A stretch of DNA of 64,000 nt, from positions 137,322 through 201,321 of the forward strand of contig CAWADP010000013.1 in NCBI GenBank assembly GCA_963780805.1, in the 5' to 3' direction. The translations under genes were made by a program, and so were the position numbers. Numbering within the stretch: position 1 is the stretch's first letter; the number at the start of each line of letters is the position of its first letter. Below the pieces are notes generated by a model, which worked only from the letters and a program-made list of their open reading frames with translations, did no database searches and had not been told where the DNA came from. Shown one piece after another: positions 41,050-48,871 of this stretch. Source of the stretch: JASHVB01 sp963780805 (GTDB taxonomy: Bacteria; Pseudomonadota; Alphaproteobacteria; Acetobacterales; Acetobacteraceae).

Positions 41050-42651
41050 TCATCTCGTTTGGATGCCGCCACGAGACGGACCTCGATCCCATGTCCCTCC
41101 CGTCACCCCACGCTCGGTCAGCCGGAACTTCTGCACCTTGCCGTTCTCGGTCATCGGCAGGGCCGTGACGAAATCGATGAAGCGCGGGATCGCGAAGGCC
41201 GGCATACGGCCGACGCAGTACTCGGCCAGCGCAGCGGGCGTCAACGCGGCGGCGTCGCGCAGCACGACCGCTGCCATCACTTCGTCCTCGGCCAGTTCCG
41301 AGCGCACCGGAAACGCGGCCGCCTCGGCCACCGACGGATGCGACAGCAGCACTTGTTCCACTTCATAGGAGGAGATGTTTTCCCCGCGCCGGCGGATCGC
41401 GTCCTTCATCCGGTCGATGAAGCGGTAATACCCGTCGGCTTCCCGCACCACGCGGTCGCCGGTGTGGAACCACAGGTTGCGCCACGCCTCGACGGTCTTC
41501 TCCGGCATGCCGAAATAGCCGGTGGCGAAGGCGAACGGCTCGCTGGCGCGCAGCACCAATTCGCCGGGAACACCGTCAGGCAGCGTGTTGTCGGCGTCAT
41601 CCACGATGCGCGCCTCGAAGCCGTCGAACACCGGCCCCATCTTGCCGGGACGCTGACCGGCCTGCTCGCAGCCGAGCACGAAGTTCGTCTCGGTCGAGCC
41701 GTAGCCGTCCAACAATGCGATCCCGAAACGGGCGTGGAACTCGGGATGGAAGCGCTCCGGCACGCCGGGCGCCAGTGCGATGCGCACCTGATGCGCGCGG
41801 TCTTCCGGACTGGCGGGGCGCGACAGCAGAATCGGCACCATCGCTCCGAGCACGAAGGTCACCGTCGCCCCATGCCGGATCAGCGACCCGGCAAACCCCG
41901 ACGCGGAGAACCGCTGCTCCACCACCATCGCGGCGCCCGTCAGCAGCGCCTGGTAGAACGTATTCAGCGCATTGGTGTGGAACAGTGGCAGCGTGGTCAG
42001 CAGCACGTCGTCTCGGACCACGCCGAGCAGGCGGGCGGTGTTGACGCCCCACCAGAAATATTGCGCATGCGGACAGCAGACGCCTTTCGAAACTCCGGTG
42101 GTGCCCGACGTATAGAGGATCGCCACGGTATCGCCCGGCCCGACGTCGGCCTCCGGCACAGGGTCCGACGGTGCGGGGAAAGGTGCCGCGCGGGGCCACG
42201 CGGCGGGCAGCGCGGCATCGCCGATCAGCCAGATCGCGCGCAGCGACGGCGGCACGATCTCCTGCGTCTCCAGCGCGCCGGCATGCTCGGCTTGCAGGAC
42301 CAGCAGCTTCGCCTGCGAATTCGCCAGGATGTGCGCAAGCTGCGCTCCGCGCGAGGCGGTATTGATCGGCACCGTCACCGCGCCGATCCAGCCGCAGCCG
42401 AGATAGACGGCCAGCAGCTCCGCCCGGTTGCCGCATAGTACCGCGACGTGGTCGCCGCGCCGGATGCCGGCCGCGTGCAGCGTGCCACCAAAGCGTGCGG
42501 CCAGGTCCAGCGTCTCGGTGAAGGTCCAGGCCGTACCGCCGATCTCGGCCAGCCGCCGGTCACCGTGCAAGGCGGCCTGGCGACGCAGCATGCGGGGCAG
42601 CGTGCGTTCGGCGGGCGGCAGGTGCGAGGGCAGGTCGGCGATCGTCTCCAT
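41050..42651 (-). CDS. AMP-dependent acyl-CoA ligase, CaiC/crotonobetaine-CoA-ligase-like
   Basis: The 533-residue adenylate-forming enzyme activates a carboxylic acid with ATP and CoA. Motifs are in order: ATP-binding ILYTSGTTGVSKGV, LPLFHTNAL, the DGYGSTETNFVLG box, WFHTGDRVVREADGYYRFID, RMKDAIRRRGENISSYEVEQ and the C-terminal lysine in MTENGKVQKFRL. The PHAQYFWWGVNTA segment recalls carnitine/crotonobetaine-CoA ligases, but substrate specificity cannot be read off. ATG 42651 gives METIADLPSHLPP. It is divergent from glyQ; 201 bp lie between the starts. Confidence 0.92.
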   Translation of the reverse strand: METIADLPSHLPPAERTLPRMLRRQAALHGDRRLAEIGGTAWTFTETLDLAARFGGTLHAAGIRRGDHVAVLCGNRAELLAVYLGCGWIGAVTVPINTASRGAQLAHILANSQAKLLVLQAEHAGALETQEIVPPSLRAIWLIGDAALPAAWPRAAPFPAPSDPVPEADVGPGDTVAILYTSGTTGVSKGVCCPHAQYFWWGVNTARLLGVVRDDVLLTTLPLFHTNALNTFYQALLTGAAMVVEQRFSASGFAGSLIRHGATVTFVLGAMVPILLSRPASPEDRAHQVRIALAPGVPERFHPEFHARFGIALLDGYGSTETNFVLGCEQAGQRPGKMGPVFDGFEARIVDDADNTLPDGVPGELVLRASEPFAFATGYFGMPEKTVEAWRNLWFHTGDRVVREADGYYRFIDRMKDAIRRRGENISSYEVEQVLLSHPSVAEAAAFPVRSELAEDEVMAAVVLRDAAALTPAALAEYCVGRMPAFAIPRFIDFVTALPMTENGKVQKFRLTERGVTGGTWDRGPSRGGIQTR

Positions 42652-42852
42652 ATCGGCGCTTTCTCCGGGCGACGGATGGGAGGCACGACAGCCCCCGGCA
42701 TCGTCGCCGGTCAAGTCCCGGCGGCAGCGCCCGGCGCGCCGCAGGTGTCGCAGTCTCGGCACACCAAGCTCGCCTTCTGGTGCTGGCTTTCTTGCCCGCC
42801 ACCAGCTCGGGTGCTTTACCGTCCGCGGTTCCCGGATGAGGCCCTACCCCTG

Positions 42853-43722
42853 ATGGCCAGCAACGCTCGCAGTTTCCAGGCCGTGATTCTCCGCCTGCAG
42901 GATTATTGGAGCCGCCACGGCTGCGTGCTGCTGCAACCATACGACATGGAAATGGGCGCCGGCACGTTCCATCCCGCGACGACGCTGCGCGCGCTGGGGC
43001 CGAAGCCGTGGCGCGCGGCGTATGTGCAGCCCAGCCGCCGCCCCACCGACGGCCGCTATGGCGAAAACCCCAACCGTGTGCAGCACTATTACCAGTTCCA
43101 GGTGATCATGAAGCCCAGCCCGCCGGATGCGCAGGAGCTGTTGCTGGACAGTTATCGGACGCTCGGGCTGGACCCGCTGCAGCACGATTTCCGCTTCGTC
43201 GAGGATGATTGGGAAAGCCCGACGCTTGGCGCCTGGGGGCTGGGCTGGGAAGTGTGGTGCGACGGGATGGAAGTCGGCCAGTTCACCTATTTCCAGCAGG
43301 TGGGCGGCATTCCGGTCACACTGCCCAGCTTCGAGATGACGTACGGCCTGGAGCGCCTGGCGATGTACGTCCAGGACAGGCAGAGCATCTTCGACCTCGA
43401 CTTCAATGGCGCCGGCGTCACCTATGGCGACGTGTTCCTGCGTGCCGAACGCGAATACAGCGCATTCAACTTCGAGAAGGCGGACACCGCCATGCTGATG
43501 CGCCACTTCGCCGATGCGGAGAAGGAATGTGCCGCGCTGCTGGGCGACCAACTTGCGCTCCCCGCCTACGACCAATGCATCAAGGCCAGTCACCTGTTCA
43601 ATCTGCTCGACGCGCGCGGGGTGATCAGCGTGACCGAACGGGCGAGCTATATCGCGCGGGTGCGCACGTTGGCGAAGGGCTGCTGCGAGGCGTGGGTGGC
43701 GGGAGAGCAGGTGCCCGCATAA
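42853..43722 (+). CDS. glyQ: glycyl-tRNA synthetase alpha subunit
   Basis: This subunit of the bacterial alpha2-beta2 enzyme carries the class II catalytic core for glycine activation. The 289-residue protein is near full conservation: SFQAVILRLQDYWSRHGCVL, LQPYDMEMGAGTFHPATTLR, PTDGRYGENPNRVQHYYQFQ, WESPTLGAWGLGWEVWCDGM, EVGQFTYFQQVGGI and LFNLLDARGVISVTER. The beta-subunit gene glyS, normally the next gene, is not there: downstream come only tandem repeats, a MITE-like element and opposite-strand ABC genes. So glyS must be elsewhere. Confidence 0.97.
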   Translation: MASNARSFQAVILRLQDYWSRHGCVLLQPYDMEMGAGTFHPATTLRALGPKPWRAAYVQPSRRPTDGRYGENPNRVQHYYQFQVIMKPSPPDAQELLLDSYRTLGLDPLQHDFRFVEDDWESPTLGAWGLGWEVWCDGMEVGQFTYFQQVGGIPVTLPSFEMTYGLERLAMYVQDRQSIFDLDFNGAGVTYGDVFLRAEREYSAFNFEKADTAMLMRHFADAEKECAALLGDQLALPAYDQCIKASHLFNLLDARGVISVTERASYIARVRTLAKGCCEAWVAGEQVPA

Positions 43723-43740
43723 TTGCGCGGCCGGCTGACC

Positions 43741-43785
43741 TGTCATTGCGACCGGTGTCATTGCGGCCGGTGTCATTGCGACCGG
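43741..43785 (+). repeat. 3 x 15-bp tandem copies of the palindrome end
   Basis: TGTCATTGCGACCGG, TGTCATTGCGGCCGG and TGTCATTGCGACCGG follow each other without gap. The unit is the terminal sequence of the neighbouring MITE-like element, multiplied. A fourth partial copy begins that element at 43793. Confidence 0.93.
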
Positions 43786-43792
43786 CTGCATG

Positions 43793-43995
43793 TGTCATTG
43801 CGAGGACCGCCACGCTCCTGGCAAGAAACCGGTCTCCCTCTCCCTTGTGGGAGGGGGGAGGGGTCGCAACGTGGCATCTTTTCCACCCCTCCCCCCGGCT
43901 CCCTCCCGCAATGGGAGGGGGTGTCCTTTCCGCTGCGATCGCCGTTTCATTCACGGCGGGTGGGCCGGCAGGCCGGTGGTCAACGCGCAATGACA
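43793..43995. mobile_element. MITE-like palindromic element, 203 bp
   Basis: The ends are TGTCATTGCGAGGACCG on the left and GGTGGTCAACGCGCAATGACA on the right. The inner inverted repeat is CTCTCCCTTGTGGGAGGGG against CCTCCCGCAATGGGAGGGG. The right 75 bp match those of 26012-26258 and 62034-62133 closely. It directly follows glyQ. Confidence 0.78.
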
Positions 43996-44027
43996 ATCGG
44001 TTTGCCGTCGCGCGCTTTGACAACGCC

Positions 44028-44768
44028 TCACCGCGTATACAACCATCGGCTGACCAGCGTCTCGACATCGTCCGTAAAGTCGCCCCGCGGTCCTTGCTCC
44101 AGCAAAGTCCCGGTGCGCATCACATAGACATAATCCGCGATACCCAGCGCGCCGCTGATGTTCTGGTCCACCAGCAGGATGGCCTTGCCGTCGCGTGCCA
44201 ACCCGGCGATCAGCGCATAGATCTGCGCGGCGATGCGAGGTTCTATGCTGGCGGTCGGCTCATCGATCAGCATCACCTTCGGTTCGGTCAGCAATGCGCG
44301 CGCGATCTCCAACTGCCGCTGCTGGCCACCGGACAGCGTTCCGGCTGCCTGGCGGCGCCGCTCGCTGAGGATCGGGAACTGCGTGTAGGCGCGCTCGATC
44401 CGCTGTCGTGCCAGAGCACGGTCGCGGCGGAACGACCAGGTGCCCAGGCGCAGGTTCACCTCGACCGACAGGAACGGGAACAGACTCGGCCGTTGCGGAA
44501 GGTAAGTGACACCGAGCGATCCCATGCGATGTGCCGCAACGCCATTCAGCGAGTTCGCCCCCAATTGAATTTCCCCTGACAGCGGCGCCAGGAACCCGAA
44601 CAACACCTTCAACAACGTGGATTTGCCGGTGCCGTTCGGACCGAGCACGCAGCGCACCTGGCCGGCCAGCACGTCCACGGACATGCCGTTCAGGATGTGG
44701 ATGCCCGGCAGATAGCCGGCCACCACGTCGCGCGCGGTCAGCACGGGGGGAAGATCAGAAACCGGCAT
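44028..44768 (-). CDS. branched-chain-amino-acid-type ABC ATPase, LivF class
   Basis: The 246-residue ATPase has Walker A GPNGTGKST, Q-loop YLPQRPSLFP, signature LSGGQQRQLEIARALL and Walker B VMLIDEPTA. The order and the VVAGYLPGIHILNGMSVDV start are of the LivF type. Its ATG at 44768 overlaps the end of the upstream livG-like gene (stop at 44755) by 14 bp. Only the two ATPases are present here; permeases and binding protein of the usual livKHMGF set are missing nearby. Confidence 0.9.
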   Translation of the reverse strand: MPVSDLPPVLTARDVVAGYLPGIHILNGMSVDVLAGQVRCVLGPNGTGKSTLLKVLFGFLAPLSGEIQLGANSLNGVAAHRMGSLGVTYLPQRPSLFPFLSVEVNLRLGTWSFRRDRALARQRIERAYTQFPILSERRRQAAGTLSGGQQRQLEIARALLTEPKVMLIDEPTASIEPRIAAQIYALIAGLARDGKAILLVDQNISGALGIADYVYVMRTGTLLEQGPRGDFTDDVETLVSRWLYTR

Positions 44769-45471
44769 AGGCGCGCAGTACCTCCTGGTTGTCGCGCACC
44801 TCGGCGACCGGGCCGTCGGCAATCTTTTCGCCGCGCGACATCACCACCAGGCGCAGCACCAGCCGTTGCAGTGCCTGGATGTCGTGATCGACGATGACGA
44901 AGGTGCGGCCCTGGGCGTGCAGTTTCTGGATTAGCTCGATAATTTCGTCACGCAGGAACGGGTTCACGCCGGCGAACGGTTCGTCCAAGAACAGAATATC
45001 GGGGTCCAGCATCAGGGCGCGACCCAGCTCGAGCAGCTTCTGCTGGCCGCCCGACAGGTGCTTCGCCTGCAGCTTTTCCAACGCCGCGAGACCGAGGAAG
45101 TCCAGGTGCTGGCGGGCGGCACGCGTCGCTGCGGGCCTGGTCGAATGCGGGCGCGCGAGGCCGGGGACCAGCATGTTCTCCAGCACCGACATGCGGCTGA
45201 ACAATTGGGTGATCTGGAAGGTGCGGCCGACGCGCAAGGCAGCGAAGGCGCTTGGCGCCAAGCCGCCGGCGCGGCGGCCGCGCACGAAGATCTCGCCGGA
45301 GGCGGGCTTCGTATGGCCGGTAAGCATGTTGATCGTGGTGGTCTTGCCGGAACCGTTCGGGCCGATCAGGCCGATCAGCTCGCCGGGCTGCACCGCGAAC
45401 TCCAGGCCGTACACGGCGAGTATGCCGCCGAAGCGCTTGGTCAAGTCGCGGGCTTCGATCAGGGGGGTCAT
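44755..45471 (-). CDS. branched-chain-amino-acid-type ABC ATPase, LivG class
   Basis: The 238-residue ATPase has Walker A GPNGSGKTT, signature HLSGGQQKLLELGRALM and Walker B DILFLDEPFAG, with LivG-type start ARDLTKRFGGILAVYGLEFA. The DEPFAGVNPFLRDEIIELIQ segment is characteristic. It is the first gene of a two-ATPase unit, preceded by a palindrome (45509-45618). The transported compound (branched-chain amino acid, amide or urea-type) cannot be told. Confidence 0.92.
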   Translation of the reverse strand: MTPLIEARDLTKRFGGILAVYGLEFAVQPGELIGLIGPNGSGKTTTINMLTGHTKPASGEIFVRGRRAGGLAPSAFAALRVGRTFQITQLFSRMSVLENMLVPGLARPHSTRPAATRAARQHLDFLGLAALEKLQAKHLSGGQQKLLELGRALMLDPDILFLDEPFAGVNPFLRDEIIELIQKLHAQGRTFVIVDHDIQALQRLVLRLVVMSRGEKIADGPVAEVRDNQEVLRAYAGF

Positions 45472-45508
45472 GCGCTGGGGCTGTAAGAGGGGCTTGTCGC
45501 CGGCCTCC

Positions 45509-45618
45509 TGTCATTGCGAGGAGCGAAGCGACGAGACAATCTCCATTGAGGGCGCGCTCGGACGGTTCGAGCGCCACTCGATGGAGATTGCTTCGTCGCT
45601 CCGCCCCTCGCAATGACA
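45509..45618. repeat. palindromic element, TGTCATTGCG family
   Basis: The outer arms TGTCATTGCGAGGAGCGAAG and CTCCGCCCCTCGCAATGACA form a 110-bp inverted repeat. The inner ATCTCCATTGAG ... CTCGATGGAGAT is also inverted. It separates the livG-like gene from the MoaD-like gene. Confidence 0.88.
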
Positions 45619-45622
45619 ATAG

Positions 45623-45886
45623 TCACCCCCCGCTGATCGCGGTCATAATGAACACGTCTGCGCCATCGCGCAGCTTCGTGGCCAGGGTGGCCCGTTCGCC
45701 ATCGACAAACACATTGATATGGCGGCGGATGCGCGGCGTGGAATCACACAGCCGGTCGCGCATGCCGGGCCAGCGCACATTCAGCGCATCCAGCACTTCA
45801 TCGACCGTTGTCGCCGCCAACGCCATCCGCCGCTCACACCCGGGGAACAGGCTCAGCAACGCCGGCGGCAGGGAAACCTCCACCAT
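45623..45886 (-). CDS. MoaD/ThiS-like beta-grasp protein
   Basis: The 87-residue protein has the ubiquitin-like pattern of sulfur-carrier proteins (VEVSLPPALLSLFPG, TVDEVLDALNVRWPGMRDRL, INVFVDGERATLATKLRDGA, DVFIMTAISGG) and ends in the free Gly-Gly needed for activation by adenylation. Its ATG (45884-45886) directly abuts the stop codon of the beta-propeller gene, so the two are translationally coupled. No moaE, thiG or MoeB-type E1 enzyme is adjacent. What it carries sulfur to, if anything, is unknown. Confidence 0.88.
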   Translation of the reverse strand: MVEVSLPPALLSLFPGCERRMALAATTVDEVLDALNVRWPGMRDRLCDSTPRIRRHINVFVDGERATLATKLRDGADVFIMTAISGG

Positions 45887-46969
45887 CTAGACGTCGACCA
45901 GCATCGTCTCCACGGAAAAGATCGGCGGCAGGTTCTGCGCGATCGGTGCCCAATTCTCGCCCTCATCCGCGCTGCCGAACAGCGTCCCGGTGTTGGTGCC
46001 GAAATAGACGCCCGCGGGTTCCAGAGCGTCGGTCGCCATGGCCTGCCGCAGCACGCCCCAGAAGACGTTCTGCTGCGGTAAGCCTTGGCGCAGATCCTGC
46101 CAGCTCGCGCCGCCGTCGCGCGTGCGCCAGACCGCGGCCTTGCCATCCGGCACGTAGCGCCCTCGGATATCGCCGTTCAGCGGCAGCAGGTACAACGTCG
46201 CCGGATCGCGCGGATGCACCACCGCCGGAAACCCGAACGACGACGGCAGCCCCTGCTCGATGCTTTCCCACTGCCGCGCGCCATCATCGCTGCGGTACAT
46301 GCCGCAGTGGTTCTGCTGATACAGCCGGTCCGGCATGCCCGGCGCCATCACCAAACAATGCACGCACTGGCCGTATTCGGGATAACGCTGCTCCTCCGGC
46401 AGGAAGTCGCAGCGAGTCCCCTGGTTGCGAGTCTCCCAACTGGCGCCACCGTCCGTGGTGTGGAACACGCCGACCGACGATATGCCGATCCAAATTTGAT
46501 TCGTATCGGTGGGATGCGGCACCAGCGAATGCAGGATCAGACCACCCCCGCCCGGAACCCAATTCGGCCGCGACGGATGTTGCTGCAACCCCACGACGTG
46601 CTGCCACGTGGCGCCGCCGTCACCACTGCGGAACAATCCGGCCGCTTCGACGCCGGCATAAAGCCCGCCGGGCGAGGGCGCCAGGCTCCAGACCGACTTG
46701 ATCGGTTGCTCGCCGGCCGCATACGCCAGACCGTCGCTGGAATGCGTCCAGGTCTCGCCCAGGTCGGTCGACTTCCATACCGCCGGACCGAACCATTCGT
46801 TGCCGCCGCCGGCGTAAATCGTGCCACTCGCCTGGTCCGCCAGGACGTGGTTCATCGGCCAGGTGTCGCAGAACGGGCCACGCAGGTCCCAGGACCGGCG
46901 GCGCTCGTCGGCGGCAAGAATGAACGCGCCCTTCTTGGTGCCGACCAGAATCCGGATTTGCTGAGCCAT
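45887..46969 (-). CDS. BNR/sialidase-like beta-propeller protein
   Basis: The 360-residue protein is built of blades carrying Asp-box-like turns: KSTDLGETWTH, RSGDGGATWQHV, HTTDGGASWETR, RSDDGARQWESI, RTRDGGASWQDL, and GSADEGENWAPI. Six such boxes imply a six- or seven-bladed propeller. The start IRILVGTKKGAFILAADERR lacks a signal peptide, so it is probably cytoplasmic, unlike true sialidases or Vps10-type proteins. It is the first gene of a two-gene unit with the MoaD-like gene and is divergent from a MarR regulator. The catalytic residues of sialidases are not evident. Confidence 0.85.
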   Translation of the reverse strand: MAQQIRILVGTKKGAFILAADERRRSWDLRGPFCDTWPMNHVLADQASGTIYAGGGNEWFGPAVWKSTDLGETWTHSSDGLAYAAGEQPIKSVWSLAPSPGGLYAGVEAAGLFRSGDGGATWQHVVGLQQHPSRPNWVPGGGGLILHSLVPHPTDTNQIWIGISSVGVFHTTDGGASWETRNQGTRCDFLPEEQRYPEYGQCVHCLVMAPGMPDRLYQQNHCGMYRSDDGARQWESIEQGLPSSFGFPAVVHPRDPATLYLLPLNGDIRGRYVPDGKAAVWRTRDGGASWQDLRQGLPQQNVFWGVLRQAMATDALEPAGVYFGTNTGTLFGSADEGENWAPIAQNLPPIFSVETMLVDV

Positions 46970-47016
46970 GTCCTGCCTCCCCGCCGGCGGGCATTGCCGC
47001 CGCTTGACATCAAAGC

Positions 47017-47028
47017 GTTGATATCAAC
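47017..47028. promoter_or_regulatory. candidate MarR operator
   Basis: A perfect 12-bp palindrome GTTGATATCAAC lies 12 bp before the MarR gene and 48 bp before the propeller gene. A related half site TTGACATCAA lies at 47004. Such TTGATATCAA palindromes are typical MarR-family sites. Confidence 0.7.
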
Positions 47029-47039
47029 ATGATCGGCCC

Positions 47040-47486
47040 ATGTCAAAGCGCACTGCGCTGCCCTTCGCCGCCACGCTTCATGTGCGCGATACCTGCCTGT
47101 GCCTGCATGCCCAACGGGCGGCGCGGTCGCTGGCGCGCCGGTTCGATGAGGCATTGCGGCCGGCGCGGATCACCAGCGGGCAGTTCTCCCTGCTGATGGC
47201 GTTGAACCGGCCGGAACCGCCGCGCCTGGGGCAGGTTGCCACGGTGCTGGCGATGGACCGCACGACGCTGACGGCGAACCTTAAGCCGCTGGAGCGGCGG
47301 GGACTGCTGCGGGTGACGGTGGATGCGGCGGACCGGCGCAGCCGGCGCCTTGCGTTGACCGCGGCGGGACGCGCGGCGCTGGCGGCGGCACTGCCGTTGT
47401 GGGAATGGACGGAAGCGGAGTTGGAACGAATGGTGGGCGACGCGGACCGGTTGCGCGGCGACCTGGTGGCCATCGCGAACGCCTAA
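47040..47486 (+). CDS. MarR-family transcriptional regulator
   Basis: The 148-residue protein has the MarR winged helix: ITSGQFSLLMALNRPEPPRL, GQVATVLAMDRTTLTANLKP, LERRGLLRVTVDAADRRSRR and LALTAAGRAAL. The N-terminus contains the pair of cysteines in RDTCLCLHAQRAARSLARRF, a possible redox sensor. ATG 47040 follows a perfect palindrome by 12 bp, so it likely represses itself and the divergent propeller-MoaD genes. The signal is unknown. Confidence 0.92.
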   Translation: MSKRTALPFAATLHVRDTCLCLHAQRAARSLARRFDEALRPARITSGQFSLLMALNRPEPPRLGQVATVLAMDRTTLTANLKPLERRGLLRVTVDAADRRSRRLALTAAGRAALAAALPLWEWTEAELERMVGDADRLRGDLVAIANA

Positions 47487-47489
47487 GGC

Positions 47490-47625
47490 GTGTCGGCAAT
47501 CGAGCCAGATGATGCGGGCGGCGAGGCGGACGGCAGCTAGATAGTTGCTGGCCGGCTTGCGCAGCCAGATAGTTCACGGCCGCCTTGTCATAGCGCCTGG
47601 CGATGGCGCGGCGGCCATACGGGTC
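47490..47625 (-). pseudogene. IS5-family transposase 3' remnant with internal duplication
   Basis: The minus strand reads RRAIARRYDKAAVNYLAA and then, after a repeated AACTATCT.GCTGC segment and in another frame, NYLAAVRLAARIIWLDCRH. The combination YDKxAxNYLAAVRLAAxIIWL is the usual C-terminus of IS5-type DDE transposases. Only this end is present. The duplicated NYLAA shows a tandem duplication of about 29 bp inside the remnant. Confidence 0.7.
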
Positions 47626-47627
47626 GC

Positions 47628-48641
47628 TTACCCGTTGCGGAAGGCGTACGCGTAGCCGTTAAGCGCGGGTGCGCCGCCCAGATGGGCGTAGAGGATCCTG
47701 GAGCCTTCCGGGAAATAGCCCTGCTGCACGAGGTCGATCAGGCCCTGCATCGATTTCCCCTCGTAGACCGGGTCAGTGATCATGCCCTCCAACCGAGCGG
47801 TGAGGCGGATCGCCGCTTTCGTCTCCTCCGAGGGCACGCCGTACGCGGGGTGGGCATAATCCTCGATCAGCACGACGTCGTCTTCCACGATCTCCTGCCC
47901 TAACGCCACCAGGTCGGCGGTATTGCGCGCGATCTCCAACACCTGGGCCTTGGTCTGCGCCGGGGTGAAGGAGGCATCGATGCCGATCACCTTGCGCGCT
48001 CGGCCGTCGGCGGCAAAACCGACCAGCATGCCGGCATGGGTGGAGCCGGTGACGGTGCAGACCACGATGTAGTCGAAGGCGAAGCCAAATTCTTTCTCTT
48101 GCGCGCGTACTTCCTCCGCGAAGCCGACATAGCCGAGGCCGCCATATTTGTGCACCGAGGCGCCGGCCGGGATCGCGTAGGGCTTGCCGCCCTTGGCCTT
48201 CACCTCCTCGATCGCACGCCGCCAGGATTCGCGGATGCCGATGTCAAAGCCCTCGTCCACCAGGCGCACGTCGGCACCCATGACGCGACTCAACAGGATA
48301 TTGCCCACCCGGTCGTACACGGCGTCCTCGTGCGGAACCCAGCTTTCCTGCACGAGATGGCACTTCATGCCGATCTTGGCCGCCACCGCGGCGACCAGGC
48401 GCGTGTGGTTCGATTGCACTCCGCCGATGGTAACGAGCGTATCGGCGTTGGAAGCGATGGCGTCGGGGATGATGTATTCGAGCTTGCGGAGTTTGTTGCC
48501 ACCGAAGGCGAGGCCGGAATTGCAGTCCTCGCGCTTCGCGTAAACCTCCACGCTGCCGCCGAGATGGGCGGAGAGCCGCCCCAGCTTCTCGATATGGGTG
48601 GGACCGAATGTGAGGGAGTAGCGGGGGAATTTTTCCAGCAC
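47628..48641 (-). CDS. acdS: 1-aminocyclopropane-1-carboxylate (ACC) deaminase
   Basis: The PLP enzyme cleaves ACC, the plant ethylene precursor, to 2-oxobutyrate and ammonia. The 337-residue product is very close to known AcdS: LEKFPRYSLTFGPTHIEKLG, KREDCNSGLAFGGNKLRKLE with PLP-binding Lys about residue 50, TIGGVQSNHTR, and VCTVTGSTHAGM. Residues that separate true ACC deaminase from D-cysteine desulfhydrase are present: Glu in RLEGMITDPVYEGKSM and Leu in LYAHLGGAPALNGYAY. GTG 48641 gives the usual start. This suggests contact with plants or plant matter. It is upstream of a palindrome, with LLM oxidoreductase and peptide-transporter genes in the same direction. Confidence 0.93.
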   Translation of the reverse strand: MLEKFPRYSLTFGPTHIEKLGRLSAHLGGSVEVYAKREDCNSGLAFGGNKLRKLEYIIPDAIASNADTLVTIGGVQSNHTRLVAAVAAKIGMKCHLVQESWVPHEDAVYDRVGNILLSRVMGADVRLVDEGFDIGIRESWRRAIEEVKAKGGKPYAIPAGASVHKYGGLGYVGFAEEVRAQEKEFGFAFDYIVVCTVTGSTHAGMLVGFAADGRARKVIGIDASFTPAQTKAQVLEIARNTADLVALGQEIVEDDVVLIEDYAHPAYGVPSEETKAAIRLTARLEGMITDPVYEGKSMQGLIDLVQQGYFPEGSRILYAHLGGAPALNGYAYAFRNG

Positions 48642-48721
48642 GGGCGGTGCTCCGGGACGAAGGTGGCGAGTGGGGGTGGCGGGTGACGAAGCTTGGAGCA
48701 CGCTCACTGTGACGGGTTGGC

Positions 48722-48824
48722 TGTCATTGCGAGGAGCAAAGCGACGAAGCAATCTCCCGCGGTGCGAGCATAAGCGGCTCGTCAGGCACGAGATTGCTTC
48801 GTCGCTTCGCTCCTCGCAAGGACA
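48722..48824. repeat. palindromic element, TGTCATTGCG family
   Basis: TGTCATTGCGAGGAGCAAAG on the left pairs with CTTCGCTCCTCGCAAGGACA on the right; inner GACGAAGCAATCTC / GAGATTGCTTCGTC is a perfect complement. It is in the same subfamily as 45509-45618. Confidence 0.87.
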
Positions 48825-48871
48825 GGTGCGGGTATCTCACAAGGTCACGTGCAGGTGTTTCGCAAGGAGCG

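Noticed and set aside
45887..46969. Exo-alpha-sialidase annotation for the propeller protein
   Set aside because: Asp-box-like turns only show the propeller fold; no signal peptide and no sialidase arginine triad was seen.
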